Positions 51,170 to 60,090 of a stretch of DNA of 64,000 nucleotides are shown here, piece by piece. The translations under genes were made by a program, and so were the position numbers. The notes beneath the pieces are model-generated. The model was not told the origin of the DNA. It saw only the letters and a program-made list of their open reading frames with translations, and did no database searches. Source of the DNA: Ornithinibacter aureus (GTDB taxonomy: Bacteria > Actinomycetota > Actinomycetes > Actinomycetales > Dermatophilaceae); contig NZ_VMSB01000001.1 in NCBI RefSeq assembly GCF_009858245.1, forward strand, positions 434,001-498,000, written 5' to 3'. How positions within the stretch are numbered: the stretch's first letter is position 1; the number at the start of each line of letters is the position of its first letter.

Positions 51170-52084
51170 TCAGTTGACCGAGGCCACCGCGAAGGTGTCG
51201 CACTGGTTCAGGTCGCCGGTGCGAAAGCCCTGGAGGAACCAGCGCTGACGGGCCTCGGCCGAGCCGTGGGTCCAGTTCTCGGGACGCACCCGGCCCTGGG
51301 TCTTCTGCTGGATGCGGTCGTCGCCGACGGCCGACGCCGCAGAGAGTGCGTCCTTGATGTCCTGGTCGGTCAGCGGCTTGAGGAAGGGCTGACCGGTGTC
51401 CTCGTCCTTGACGGTGGAGGCGTGGTGGGCCCACACCCCGCCGAGGCAGTCGGCCATGAGCTCGATGCGCACGGCACCGGACTCCGGACCCTGCGGGTCG
51501 CGCTGGGCCCGACCGAGCAGACCGAGCTGGTCCTGCAGGGCGTGGCCGTACTCGTGCGCGACGATGTACTCCTGCGCCAGGGGGCCGTCACTGCTGCCGA
51601 ACTGCTGCTCGAGGATCTGGAAGAAGCTGGCGTCGATGTAGACCTTCTTGTCCAGCGGGCAGTAGAAGGGCCCCACCTGGTTGCTCGCGGTGCCACAGGC
51701 CGACTGGGTCGTGCCGCGGTAGAGCACGGTCTGGGTCGGCTGCCACTCCTTGCCGAACCGGGGGAGCTCACCGGCCCAGAAGGCCTGCACCGAGTTGACC
51801 GACCCGATGACCCGACACTCGATGTTCGTGTTGGCGTCGGCACCGGTGACGCACTCGGCGAAGGCGGCCGAACCCTGCTCACCACCGGGCTGCACCTGCC
51901 CGGGCGCCGGCTGTTGGCCACCACCGGTGATGTCGGCGGGGTTGATGCCGAAGACCATCGCGAGGATCAGCATGATGATGCCGCCGATGCCGCCGCCGAC
52001 GACCATGCCCCCGGGCGCCCCACCACCGCGACCGCCCGAGCTCACCTGTGAGGTGTCGAGGGTGACGTTCTCGTTGAAGCTCAT
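51170..52084 (-). CDS. YpfJ-family neutral zinc metallopeptidase
   Basis: 304 residues. A Gly-rich N-terminal cytoplasmic part (SSGGRGGGAPGG) precedes one membrane helix (about residues 27-47). The extracytoplasmic domain has HEYGH at residues 177-181 as zinc-binding HExxH and a distal ELMADCLGGVWAHH that supplies the third ligand. Cysteines (CVTG, IECRV, SACGT, FYCPL) suggest disulfides. Ends NQCDTFAVASVN. The function of this family is unknown. GGAGG precedes ATG 52084. Confidence 0.9.
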   Translation of the reverse strand: MSFNENVTLDTSQVSSGGRGGGAPGGMVVGGGIGGIIMLILAMVFGINPADITGGGQQPAPGQVQPGGEQGSAAFAECVTGADANTNIECRVIGSVNSVQAFWAGELPRFGKEWQPTQTVLYRGTTQSACGTASNQVGPFYCPLDKKVYIDASFFQILEQQFGSSDGPLAQEYIVAHEYGHALQDQLGLLGRAQRDPQGPESGAVRIELMADCLGGVWAHHASTVKDEDTGQPFLKPLTDQDIKDALSAASAVGDDRIQQKTQGRVRPENWTHGSAEARQRWFLQGFRTGDLNQCDTFAVASVN

Positions 52085-52134
52085 GGGTCGTGCCTCCGTG
52101 CCGGTGCGTGAACCGCGCTACACGCGGCGGGACC

Positions 52135-52141
52135 TACACTA
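52135..52141. promoter_or_regulatory. Overlapping divergent -10 boxes, metalloprotease and ABC-F gene
   Basis: TACACTA: the plus strand reads TACACT (52135-52140) and the minus strand TAGTGT (52141-52136). Both leaders have ribosome sites. The plus leader (about 70 bases) contains a perfect 14-bp palindrome CCGCACCGGTGCGG at 52170-52183. Confidence 0.5.
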
Positions 52142-52217
52142 GACGGCGACCGCCTGCCGTCGTGCGCAACCGCACCGGTGCGGCGCAACGTCCCCCACCT
52201 GCTCGAAGGACCTTTTC

Positions 52218-53816
52218 GTGATCACCGCTGCCTCCGTCGAGTTGCGCGCCGGCTCGCGCCTGCTGCTCGACGACGCGACCTTCCGCGTGGCGCCGGGGGA
52301 CCGGGTCGGGCTCGTGGGCCGAAACGGTGCCGGCAAGACCACGCTGACCAAGGCGCTGGCGGGGGAGACGCAGCCGGCCGCAGGCAGCATCACGAGCAGT
52401 GGTCAGGTGGGCTACCTGCCCCAGGACCCCCGCGGGGTCGACCTCACGGTCACCGCCCGTGACCGCATCCTGTCGGCGCGAGGCCTCGACGAGATCGTGC
52501 GTAGGCTGCGCGAGTCCGAGCTGGCGATGGCCACCGCCACCGGTGAGAAGCAGGACAAGGCCATGCGACGGTACGGCCGCCTCGAGGGCGAGTTCGTCGC
52601 CGCCGGAGGCTACGCGGCCGAGTCCGAAGCGGCATCCATCGCCGGCGCCCTCGGCCTCGACGAGCGCATCCTCGGGCAGACGCTGGGAACCCTCTCCGGT
52701 GGTCAACGGCGCCGCATCGAGCTCGCCCGGATCCTGTTCTCGGGGGCCGAGACGCTGCTCCTCGACGAGCCGACCAACCACCTCGACGCCGACTCCATCG
52801 CCTGGTTGCGCGACCACCTCAAGGGCTACAAGGGTGGCCTCGTCGTCATCTCGCACGACGTGGACCTGCTCGACGCGGTGGTCAACAAGGTCTTCCACCT
52901 CGACGCCAACCGGGCCGAGCTCGACCAGTACAACCTCGGCTGGAAGGCCTACCTCCAGCAGCGCGAGACCGACGAGCGTCGGCGCAAGCGGGAACGGGCC
53001 AACGCCGAGAAGAAGGCTTCCGTGCTCATGGCGCAGGCCGACAAGATGCGCGCCAAGGCGACCAAGACGGTGGCGGCCCAGAACATGGCCCGTCGAGCAG
53101 AGCGGCTGCTCTCCGGTCTCGAGACCGAGCGGGCCCACGACAAGGTCGCCAAGCTGCGCTTCCCCAAGCCGTCCCCGTGCGGCAAGACCCCGCTGCGGGC
53201 CACCGGGCTCTCGAGGTCCTACGGCTCGCAGGAGATCTTCACCGACGTCGACCTGGCCATCGACCGCGGCTCACGGGTCGTCGTGCTGGGCCTCAACGGT
53301 GCCGGCAAGACCACCCTGCTGCGCATGCTCGCCGGCGTCGACACCCCCGACACGGGGCAGGTCGAGCCGGGCCACGGGCTGAAGATCGGCTACTACGCCC
53401 AGGAGCACGAGAACCTCGACGTCGACCGGTCGGTGCTCGCCAACATGAAGTCGGCAGCGCCTGACCTCGGCGAGACCGACGTGCGCAAGGTGCTCGGCTC
53501 GTTCCTGTTCAGCGGTGACGACGTCGAGAAGCCGGCGGGGGTGCTCTCCGGTGGTGAGAAGACCCGCCTGTCGCTGGCACTGCTCGTCGTGTCCTCGGCC
53601 AACGTGCTGCTCCTGGACGAGCCCACCAACAACCTCGACCCGGCCTCCCGCGAGGAGATCCTGGGCGCTCTGCGAACGTACGAGGGCGCTGTCGTCCTCG
53701 TGACCCACGACGAGGGTGCGGTCGACGCGCTCGAGCCCGAGCGCATCCTGCTGCTGCCGGACGGGGTCGAGGACCTCTTCAGCACCGACTACCGCGACCT
53801 GGTGACGTTGGCCTGA
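52218..53816 (+). CDS. ABC-F family ATPase
   Basis: 532-residue cytoplasmic protein with two ABC modules and no membrane part. Walker A sites: GRNGAGKTTLTK (about residue 35) and GLNGAGKTTLLR (about residue 358). Signatures are LSGGQRRR and LSGGEKTR, with LLLDEPTNHLD and LLLDEPTNNLD. The inter-domain linker is long and basic (RRRKRERANAEKKASVLMA) as in ribosome-acting ABC-F factors. It probably acts on translating ribosomes; antibiotic resistance versus housekeeping cannot be told. GTG 52218 follows GAAGGA. Confidence 0.93.
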   Translation: MITAASVELRAGSRLLLDDATFRVAPGDRVGLVGRNGAGKTTLTKALAGETQPAAGSITSSGQVGYLPQDPRGVDLTVTARDRILSARGLDEIVRRLRESELAMATATGEKQDKAMRRYGRLEGEFVAAGGYAAESEAASIAGALGLDERILGQTLGTLSGGQRRRIELARILFSGAETLLLDEPTNHLDADSIAWLRDHLKGYKGGLVVISHDVDLLDAVVNKVFHLDANRAELDQYNLGWKAYLQQRETDERRRKRERANAEKKASVLMAQADKMRAKATKTVAAQNMARRAERLLSGLETERAHDKVAKLRFPKPSPCGKTPLRATGLSRSYGSQEIFTDVDLAIDRGSRVVVLGLNGAGKTTLLRMLAGVDTPDTGQVEPGHGLKIGYYAQEHENLDVDRSVLANMKSAAPDLGETDVRKVLGSFLFSGDDVEKPAGVLSGGEKTRLSLALLVVSSANVLLLDEPTNNLDPASREEILGALRTYEGAVVLVTHDEGAVDALEPERILLLPDGVEDLFSTDYRDLVTLA

Positions 53817-53831
53817 GCCACTCGACAGATT

Positions 53832-53849
53832 GGTAACCATATGGTTACC
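53832..53849 (+). promoter_or_regulatory. Perfect 18-bp palindromic operator over the arsR-type promoter
   Basis: GGTAACCATATGGTTACC. TATGGT at 53840-53845, inside the palindrome, fits a -10, and ATG 53857 is 11 bases further on. Binding here would directly block polymerase. Confidence 0.8.
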
Positions 53850-53856
53850 TATCTGC

Positions 53857-54234
53857 ATGGACGTCTTCGCAGCGATCGCCGACCCGGTGCGCCGCGACCT
53901 CCTGCGCTCGCTGACGGCGGGTCGTGCACGCGTGGTCGACCTCGCGGCCGGCCTCCCGATCAGCCGACCTGCGGTGAGCAAGCACCTTCGCCTGCTCGCG
54001 GACGCCGGCCTGGTCGAGGCACAGGAGGTGGGCCGTGAACGGCACTACGGCGTTCGCCCCGGGGCCTTGTCCGAGGTGCAGGCGTTCATCGCCGAGATGG
54101 TCGCCGCGGGCCAACCCCCGGTGACCTCGACCATGCTCGACGCCCTCGACCTCGAGGTCAGACGCGTCGGCCGCGACCGGATGTCCACCGAACCCCGCCC
54201 GACAGCCCGTCCCCATCCCATGGAGAGCGCATGA
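53857..54234 (+). CDS. ArsR-family transcriptional regulator
   Basis: 125-residue winged-helix repressor: MDVFAAIADPVRRDLLRSL, recognition helix LPISRPAVSKHLRLLADAGLV and wing EAQEVGRERHYGVRP. No ArsR-type CVC metal site is seen, so it may respond to another signal or none. The last 20 residues are Pro/Arg-rich. It overlaps the SRPBCC gene by four bases, the widespread ArsR-SRPBCC pair. Confidence 0.92.
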   Translation: MDVFAAIADPVRRDLLRSLTAGRARVVDLAAGLPISRPAVSKHLRLLADAGLVEAQEVGRERHYGVRPGALSEVQAFIAEMVAAGQPPVTSTMLDALDLEVRRVGRDRMSTEPRPTARPHPMESA

Positions 54235-54755
54235 ACACCACCCCTACCCACGCAGACGGCCGACGTGAGGAGCGCGACGGGATCGTCACCCTCGTGCTGG
54301 AACGCACGTTCCGGGCACCCGCCCGCGACGTCTGGGCGGCCGTGACCGAACCCGAGCGCCTCGTGCGGTGGATCGGCACGTGGAGCGGCGACCCGGCATC
54401 CGGCGCCGTGATGTTCCGGATGACCGCGGAGGGCGAGGACGTCGCGGCGGAGGCCGTGACGATCCACGAGTGCGACCCGCCGCGGCGGCTCGAGCTCACC
54501 ATCGCCAACTCCGATGACGCTGCTGCCCACTGGCACCTCGAGCTCGACCTCGCCGAGGCCGCGGGTGTTACGACCCTGACCTTCGCCCAGCGACTGCCCG
54601 ACCCGGCGCTGGCCAAGGATGTCGGGCCCGGCTGGGAGTACTACCTCGACCGGCTCGTCGCCGCTCATGCAGGGGACGACGTGGCGGCCGTGGCGTGGCC
54701 CGACTACGAGGGCATGGCGACGTACTACGAACCGCTGTTCACCGACCCGTCCTGA
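54231..54755 (+). CDS. SRPBCC (AHSA1-like) ligand-binding protein
   Basis: 174-residue START/Bet v1-like fold protein: LVLERTFRAPARDVWAAVTEPERLVRWIGTW at the N-terminus and GPGWEYYLDRLVAAHAG near the end, both typical of the AHSA1 group. It forms a hydrophobic pocket for small molecules. Regulated with the ArsR gene it overlaps. Ligand unknown. Confidence 0.9.
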   Translation: MNTTPTHADGRREERDGIVTLVLERTFRAPARDVWAAVTEPERLVRWIGTWSGDPASGAVMFRMTAEGEDVAAEAVTIHECDPPRRLELTIANSDDAAAHWHLELDLAEAAGVTTLTFAQRLPDPALAKDVGPGWEYYLDRLVAAHAGDDVAAVAWPDYEGMATYYEPLFTDPS

Positions 54756-54782
54756 CCGCGGGGGGTCAGCGCACCGCCCTCA

Positions 54783-56168
54783 TCAGCCCGGGATCGCGGG
54801 CAGCCTCGTGAGCGCCTGGGCGACGGCCTCCTGCAGCTCGGTGTCCTCCCAGGTGTGGTCGATGAGGTCGCCACGCAGGTAGGCGTCGTAGGCCGGCAGG
54901 TCGAGGTGCCCGTGACCGCACAGGGCCGTGAGGATCACCTTCTCCTCACCGGTCTCGATGCACCGGATCGCCTCGTCGACCGCCGCCGCCAACGCGTGGG
55001 TCGGCTCCGGTGCCGGCACGATGCCCTCGGTGCGGGCGAAGAGCACCCCGGCCGCGAAGCAGTCCTTCTGCGTCTTGGCCTCGGCCTCGATGAGCCCCTC
55101 CTCGTAGAGGTGGCTGATGAGCGGGCTCATGCCGTGGTAGCGCAGACCCCCGGCGTGGATGGGGTCGGGCATGAAGTCGTGCCCGAGGGTGTGCATCTTC
55201 ATCATGGGCGTCAGCCCGGCGACGTCACCGAAGTCGTAGGCGTAGGTGCCCTGCGTCAGGGACGGGCAGGATGCCGGCTCGACGGCGCGGATGACCGGCC
55301 CGGCACCACCGGCGGCGAACTTCTCCCGCAGGAACGGGAAGGTCAGGCCACCGAAGTTCGAGCCACCACCGGTGCACCCGACGATGAGGTCGACGGTCTC
55401 GTCGATCTTCGCCAGCTGGAGCAGGGCCTCCTCGCCGATGATCGTCTGGTGCAGCAGCACGTGGTTGAGCACCGAGCCCAGGGCGTAGTTGGCGTTCGGG
55501 TCCTGGGCCGCCACCTCGACGGCCTCGCTGATGGCCAGACCGAGCGACCCGTTCGAGCGGGGGTCGCTCGCGAGGATGGCGCGCCCTGCCTCGGTGAGGT
55601 CCGACGGGCTCGGGTGCACCGTTCCCCCGAAGGTCTCCATCATGATCTTGCGGTACGGCTTGGCGTCGTAGGAGGCCCGCACCTGCCAGATCTCGCACTC
55701 GAGGTCGAACTGGGCGCAGGCGAAGGCGAGCGACGTGCCCCACTGCCCGGCGCCGGTCTCGGTCGTGAGCTTTCGGATGCCGGCGCGCGCGTTGTAGTAC
55801 GCCTGCGGCACCGCGGTGTTCGGCTTGTGCGAGCCGGCCGGTGAGACCCCCTCGTACTTGTAGTAGATGCGGGCCGGGGTGCCGAGGGCCTTCTCGAGCC
55901 GGTGGGCCCGGAACAGCGGGGAGGGACGCCACAGCCGGTAGACGTCCTGGACGGCCTCGGGGATGTCGATGTACTGCTCGGTGGAGACCTCCTGGGCGAT
56001 GAGGTCCATCGGGAAGATCCCAGAGAGGTCGTCGGGGCCGACCGGCTGGCCGGTGCCGGGGTGCAGCGGCGGCGGGGGAGGAGTCGGCAGGTCGTGCAGG
56101 ATGTTGTACCAGCGGGTGGGCATCTCGTCCTCGTCGAGCAGGACCTTATGGCGCAGCGGTGCGGTCAC
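54783..56168 (-). CDS. TrpB2-type tryptophan synthase beta-like protein
   Basis: 461-residue PLP enzyme of the TrpB2 class, which condenses indole or another nucleophile with serine. PLP lysine is Lys115 in [17 protein letters not shown]; phosphate loop [12 protein letters not shown]. The extended N-terminus ([15 protein letters not shown]) marks TrpB2 rather than TrpB1. No trpA lies near, so it may salvage indole or serve a different reaction. GTG 56168 gives the family start ([21 protein letters not shown]); ATG 56222 is an alternative. Confidence 0.9.
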   Translation of the reverse strand: MTAPLRHKVLLDEDEMPTRWYNILHDLPTPPPPPLHPGTGQPVGPDDLSGIFPMDLIAQEVSTEQYIDIPEAVQDVYRLWRPSPLFRAHRLEKALGTPARIYYKYEGVSPAGSHKPNTAVPQAYYNARAGIRKLTTETGAGQWGTSLAFACAQFDLECEIWQVRASYDAKPYRKIMMETFGGTVHPSPSDLTEAGRAILASDPRSNGSLGLAISEAVEVAAQDPNANYALGSVLNHVLLHQTIIGEEALLQLAKIDETVDLIVGCTGGGSNFGGLTFPFLREKFAAGGAGPVIRAVEPASCPSLTQGTYAYDFGDVAGLTPMMKMHTLGHDFMPDPIHAGGLRYHGMSPLISHLYEEGLIEAEAKTQKDCFAAGVLFARTEGIVPAPEPTHALAAAVDEAIRCIETGEEKVILTALCGHGHLDLPAYDAYLRGDLIDHTWEDTELQEAVAQALTRLPAIPG

Positions 56169-56358
56169 GGTGATGTCTCCCCTTCTCTCCGGCGCCCGCC
56201 CCGGCGGCGACGCCGTGGTCATCCTGAACGGCGTCCGCGCTCACCACAAGGGGGTTCCACGACGTGGCACGGAACACCCGTCAGGGTGCCGGTGGTTGAC
56301 TGCTTGCGGCCGCGACGTTCTCTCGCGTGGCTGACTGACGACGAGGAGCAACCGCACC
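56169..56358. promoter_or_regulatory. Divergent intergenic region, trpB2-like / ABC exporter
   Basis: About 190 bases. TTGACT at 56296-56301 is a good -35 word for the exporter, but no convincing -10 stands at the right distance. GAGGAG lies before GTG 56359. Confidence 0.3.
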
Positions 56359-58257
56359 GTGAGCATGTACGGCTGGCAGGCGCTGCGCAGCCTGAGCAGG
56401 GACGCCAGTGTCAAGGAACGCCGCCTCACCCCCGGCACCACCAAGCGGGTGCTCGGCTACGCCCGCCCCTACTCGGGGCCGATCGCCTGGTTCCTCGGGC
56501 TCGTCGTCATCGAGTCGGTGCTCGTCGTCGCGACCCCGCTTCTGCTGAAGTCGCTCATCGACGACGGCATCTACCCGCGCGACTCCGCGGTGGTCGTGCG
56601 GCTCTCGCTCATCGTCGCCGCCATCGCCGTGGTGAGTGGCGCGCTCACCCTCGTCGAGCGGTGGTTCTCCGCCCGGATCGGCGAGGGCCTGATCTACGAC
56701 CTGCGCACCCAGGTGTTCTCGCACGTGCTGCGCCAACCGGTGGCCTTCTTCACCCGGGCCCAGACCGGGGCCCTCGTCACGCGTCTGGGCAACGACGTCA
56801 TCGGTGCCCAGCAGGCCTTCACCTCGGTGCTGTCCAGCGTGGTGAGCAACGCCATCACCCTCGTGCTCATCCTCGTCGCGATGGCCACGTTGTCCTGGCA
56901 GCTGACCCTGGCCGCCCTGGTCCTCGTGCCGTTCTTCCTCCTGCCCGCACGCTTCATGGGGCGCCGCCTGGCCAGCCTCGCCCACGAGCAGATGGTGCAG
57001 AACGCCGACCTCGGCACCCGGATGACGGAGCGGTTCAACGTCGCCGGCGCCCTGCTCGTCAAGCTGTTCGGCCGCCCTGCCGTCGAGGACGAGGAGTACG
57101 CGGTGCGCGCGGCCAGGGTGCGCGACATCGGCGTGCGGATCGCCGTCAACCGCTCGGTGTTCTTCGTGGCGCTCACCCTCGTCGCCTCGCTCGCGACCGC
57201 CATGGTCTACGGCGTCGGAGGCCTCATGGCCGTGAACGGCACCCTCACGGTCGGCACCCTCATCGCGCTCACGGCGCTGCTGGCGCGGCTCTACGGCCCG
57301 CTCACGGCCATCTCCAACGTCCGGGTCGACATCATGACCGCATTGGTGTCCTTCGAGCGGGTCTTCGAGGTCCTCGACCTCGAACCGCTCGTCGCCGAGG
57401 CACCCGACGCCCGACCGGTGCCACCAGGACCGGTGCGGGTCGAAGTGGATGACGTCGCCTTCTCCTACCCGTCGGCCGACGAGGTGTCCCTGGCCTCGCT
57501 GGAGAGCACGGCGACCGGCGACCGGCGGGGGAGCGGTCCGGTGCTGCGAGACGTGTCGTTCGTCATCGAACCCGGCTCCCTCGTCGCCCTGGTTGGCCCG
57601 AGCGGTGCGGGCAAGACCACCATCACCTCCCTCGTCGCCCGGCTCTACGACCCCACGGCCGGGGCCATCAGGATCAACGGCGTCGACCTGCGCGACACGA
57701 CGAACGACTCCCTGCACGATGCCGTCGGCGTCGTCACCCAGGACGCCCACCTCTTCCACGACACCATCCGGGCCAACCTCGCCTACGCGGCCCCGCAGGC
57801 CACCGAGGCCGACATGGTCGCCGCCCTGAAGGCGGCCCAGGTCTGGAGCCTCGTGGAGTCCCTGCCCTCCGGCCTGGAGACCGTCGTCGGCGACCGGGGC
57901 CACCGGCTGTCCGGCGGCGAGAAGCAGCGACTGGCCATCGCGCGGCTGCTGCTGAAGGGCCCGGGCCTCGTCGTCCTCGACGAAGCCACCGCCCACCTGG
58001 ACAGCGAGTCGGAGCAGGCGCTGCAACGGGCGCTCGACGAGGCGCTGCGCGACCGGTCCGCCCTGGTGATCGCGCACCGCCTCTCCACGATCCGGCACGC
58101 CGACCTCATCCTCGTGGTCGACGACGGACGCATCGTCGAGCGCGGCACCCACACCGAGCTCGTCGCCGCGGAAGGGGTCTACAGCGAGCTCTACCGCACC
58201 CAGTTCGACGACGAGATCGGCGAGGTCCTCGACCATCCCGTGGACACCCCGGCCTGA
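56359..58257 (+). CDS. ABC exporter half-transporter (fused membrane and ATPase domains)
   Basis: 632 residues: six-helix ABC transmembrane domain (about residues 30-330) with the ELVG-like contact TRAQTGALVTRLGNDVIGAQ, then an ATPase domain. Walker A GPSGAGKTTITS, Q-loop VVTQDAHLFHDTIRANLAYA, signature LSGGEKQRLAIARLLLKGPGL and Walker B VVLDEATAHLD, H-loop IAHRLST. Likely works as a homodimer exporting lipid or drug-like substrates. The ATPase domain has a 15-residue insert before Walker A (SLESTATGDRRGSGP). It is convergent with SURF1, seven bases apart. Confidence 0.92.
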   Translation: MSMYGWQALRSLSRDASVKERRLTPGTTKRVLGYARPYSGPIAWFLGLVVIESVLVVATPLLLKSLIDDGIYPRDSAVVVRLSLIVAAIAVVSGALTLVERWFSARIGEGLIYDLRTQVFSHVLRQPVAFFTRAQTGALVTRLGNDVIGAQQAFTSVLSSVVSNAITLVLILVAMATLSWQLTLAALVLVPFFLLPARFMGRRLASLAHEQMVQNADLGTRMTERFNVAGALLVKLFGRPAVEDEEYAVRAARVRDIGVRIAVNRSVFFVALTLVASLATAMVYGVGGLMAVNGTLTVGTLIALTALLARLYGPLTAISNVRVDIMTALVSFERVFEVLDLEPLVAEAPDARPVPPGPVRVEVDDVAFSYPSADEVSLASLESTATGDRRGSGPVLRDVSFVIEPGSLVALVGPSGAGKTTITSLVARLYDPTAGAIRINGVDLRDTTNDSLHDAVGVVTQDAHLFHDTIRANLAYAAPQATEADMVAALKAAQVWSLVESLPSGLETVVGDRGHRLSGGEKQRLAIARLLLKGPGLVVLDEATAHLDSESEQALQRALDEALRDRSALVIAHRLSTIRHADLILVVDDGRIVERGTHTELVAAEGVYSELYRTQFDDEIGEVLDHPVDTPA

Positions 58258-58263
58258 GACCGG

Positions 58264-59055
58264 CTACTCGTCCTCCTCGTCCCAGATCCGGGTCTTCTTG
58301 ACCTTCGGCGGGTACTGCTGCGGGTTCTCCGCCCGCAGCTCACGGCGGATGCCGAACCAGATGAGCACGAAGCCCAGCGCCATCGTCAACCACCACTGGT
58401 AGGCGTAGGCCAGGTGGGTCCCGAGGGACCGGTCGGGCTCACCCAGCGGCTGTGGACGCTGTGGCGTCGCGCCGTCTGCGGTTCGCTCGGAGTCGAGCAG
58501 CACGTAGTCGGGGAGCACGTCCGTCAGCGCCATCTGGTCCGCCACCTCCGGCAGGTTGATGCTCGCGACCGTGCCGGCCGCAGCCTCCTTGCCCCGAGAT
58601 GCCTCCCCGCGACGTGCCCAGCCCGTCACCGTGACCTCGCCGTCCGGTGCGGGCGCCACGGACGGACGCACACTCGCCCCTTGGTCGGAGGGCCGCACGA
58701 ACCCGCGGTTGACCACGACGGCGGGCCCACCGGCATCCGGGCGAAGCCCCCAGAGCACCTCGAGACCGGCCTCTCCGTCGAGGCTGCGGCCGCGCACGAA
58801 CACCGGGCCGGCCTCGTAGGTCCCGGTCACCGTGACCCGCCGCCACTCGTCCTCGACCGCCAGGCCGGAGGGGGTCAGCACCTCGCCCAGCGGGACGACG
58901 TCGCCGCGGTAGTGCTCGTCGAGCCGCTCGTTGCGCTCGGCCTTGGCCAGGTGCCGGTCGTACTGCCACCACCCGAGGTGGTAGCACGCCACCGCGAACA
59001 GGGCTGCGAGCACGAGAGCGCCCAGCCAGCGAGGAGTCACCAGCCGCCTGAACAC
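58264..59055 (-). CDS. SURF1-family cytochrome oxidase biogenesis protein
   Basis: 263 residues with an N-terminal helix (RWLGALVLAALFAVACYHLGWWQYDRH) and a C-terminal helix (HLAYAYQWWLTMALGFVLIWFG) flanking an extracytoplasmic domain with VTVTGTYEAG and VVVNRGFVRP. SURF1 helps insert haem A into oxidase subunit I, which fits ctaA and ctaB in the window. GTG 59055 is chosen because TACCGT stands six bases upstream; ATG 59079 would lie before that box. The tail is charged (KVKKTRIWDEEDE). Confidence 0.9.
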   Translation of the reverse strand: MFRRLVTPRWLGALVLAALFAVACYHLGWWQYDRHLAKAERNERLDEHYRGDVVPLGEVLTPSGLAVEDEWRRVTVTGTYEAGPVFVRGRSLDGEAGLEVLWGLRPDAGGPAVVVNRGFVRPSDQGASVRPSVAPAPDGEVTVTGWARRGEASRGKEAAAGTVASINLPEVADQMALTDVLPDYVLLDSERTADGATPQRPQPLGEPDRSLGTHLAYAYQWWLTMALGFVLIWFGIRRELRAENPQQYPPKVKKTRIWDEEDE

Positions 59056-59061
59056 CCAGCC

Positions 59062-59067
59062 ACGGTA
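59062..59067 (-). promoter_or_regulatory. Leaderless -10 box of SURF1
   Basis: TACCGT on the minus strand, six bases before GTG 59055; decides the start codon. Confidence 0.55.
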
Positions 59068-59074
59068 CCCGTCG

Positions 59075-59080
59075 TACATT
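59075..59080 (+). promoter_or_regulatory. -10 box of moaA
   Basis: TACATT, eight bases before ATG 59089; transcript would have at most a one- or two-base leader. Confidence 0.45.
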
Positions 59081-59088
59081 GGTGTCCT

Positions 59089-60090
59089 ATGACCGCCCTC
59101 CCCGCCCCGCGCCTGCTCGATCAATTCGGGCGGGTCGGCCGCGACCTGCGCGTGTCCGTGACGGATCGGTGCAACCTGCGCTGCACCTACTGCATGCCCG
59201 CCGAAGGGCTCGACTGGATGCCCAAACCCGAGATGCTCAGCGACGACGAGCTCGTGCGCGTGGTCTCGGTCATGGTCGGTCTGGGCGTCACCCAGGTCCG
59301 CCTCACGGGGGGAGAGCCGATCCTTCGCCGCAGCCTCGTCGACGTCGTGAGCCGCATCGCCGCCCTCGACCCGCGACCGCGCATCGCCATGACGACGAAC
59401 GGCATCGGCCTCGACCGCCTTGCCGCACCGCTCGCGGCAGCGGGCCTGGACCGGGTCAACGTCAGCCTCGACACCATCGACCCGGAGCACTTCGCCGGCC
59501 TCACCCGGCGAGACCGTTTCACCGACGTCGTCGCCGGGCTGAAGGCGGCCTCGGATGCCGGCCTGACCCCCGTGAAGGTCAACGCGGTCGCGATGCGCGG
59601 CGTCAACGACACCGACGCGCCCGACCTGTTGCGCTGGTGCCTGGACCGGGGCTACGAGCTCCGGTTCATCGAGCAGATGCCGCTCGACGCGCAGCACGCG
59701 TGGGACCGGGCGCAGATGGTCTCCCAGGGCGAGATCCTCGAGCGGCTCGGGGAGCGCTTCACCCTGACCCCCGTCCGCGAGCGCGGCAGCGCGCCGGCCG
59801 AGCTCTTCCTCGTCGACGGGGGCCCGGCCACGGTGGGAGTCATCGCCAGCGTCTCGGCGCCGTTCTGCGGCAGCTGTGACCGGGTGCGGCTCACCGCTGA
59901 CGGTCAGCTGCGCAACTGCCTGTTCGCCCGCCGTGAGGTGGACCTGCGAGGCCCGCTGCGCGAGGGGGCCACCGACACCGAGCTCGCCGACCTCATCATC
60001 GCCGAGATGTGGGCCAAGAAGGCCGGGCACGGCATCGACCGCCCCGACTTCGAGCAGCCCGAGCGCCCGATGTCAGCGATCGGTGGGTGA
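59089..60090 (+). CDS. moaA: GTP 3',8-cyclase MoaA
   Basis: 333-residue radical SAM enzyme that starts molybdenum cofactor synthesis from GTP. The first Fe-S cluster motif is CNLRCTYC (Cys28, 32, 35). The second is in CGSCDRVRLTADGQLRNCLF. The C-terminal Gly-Gly (SAIGG) needed for activity is present. It has only a minimal leader. It overlaps the convergent DUF3099 gene by 18 bases. No other moa gene is in the window. Confidence 0.96.
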   Translation: MTALPAPRLLDQFGRVGRDLRVSVTDRCNLRCTYCMPAEGLDWMPKPEMLSDDELVRVVSVMVGLGVTQVRLTGGEPILRRSLVDVVSRIAALDPRPRIAMTTNGIGLDRLAAPLAAAGLDRVNVSLDTIDPEHFAGLTRRDRFTDVVAGLKAASDAGLTPVKVNAVAMRGVNDTDAPDLLRWCLDRGYELRFIEQMPLDAQHAWDRAQMVSQGEILERLGERFTLTPVRERGSAPAELFLVDGGPATVGVIASVSAPFCGSCDRVRLTADGQLRNCLFARREVDLRGPLREGATDTELADLIIAEMWAKKAGHGIDRPDFEQPERPMSAIGG

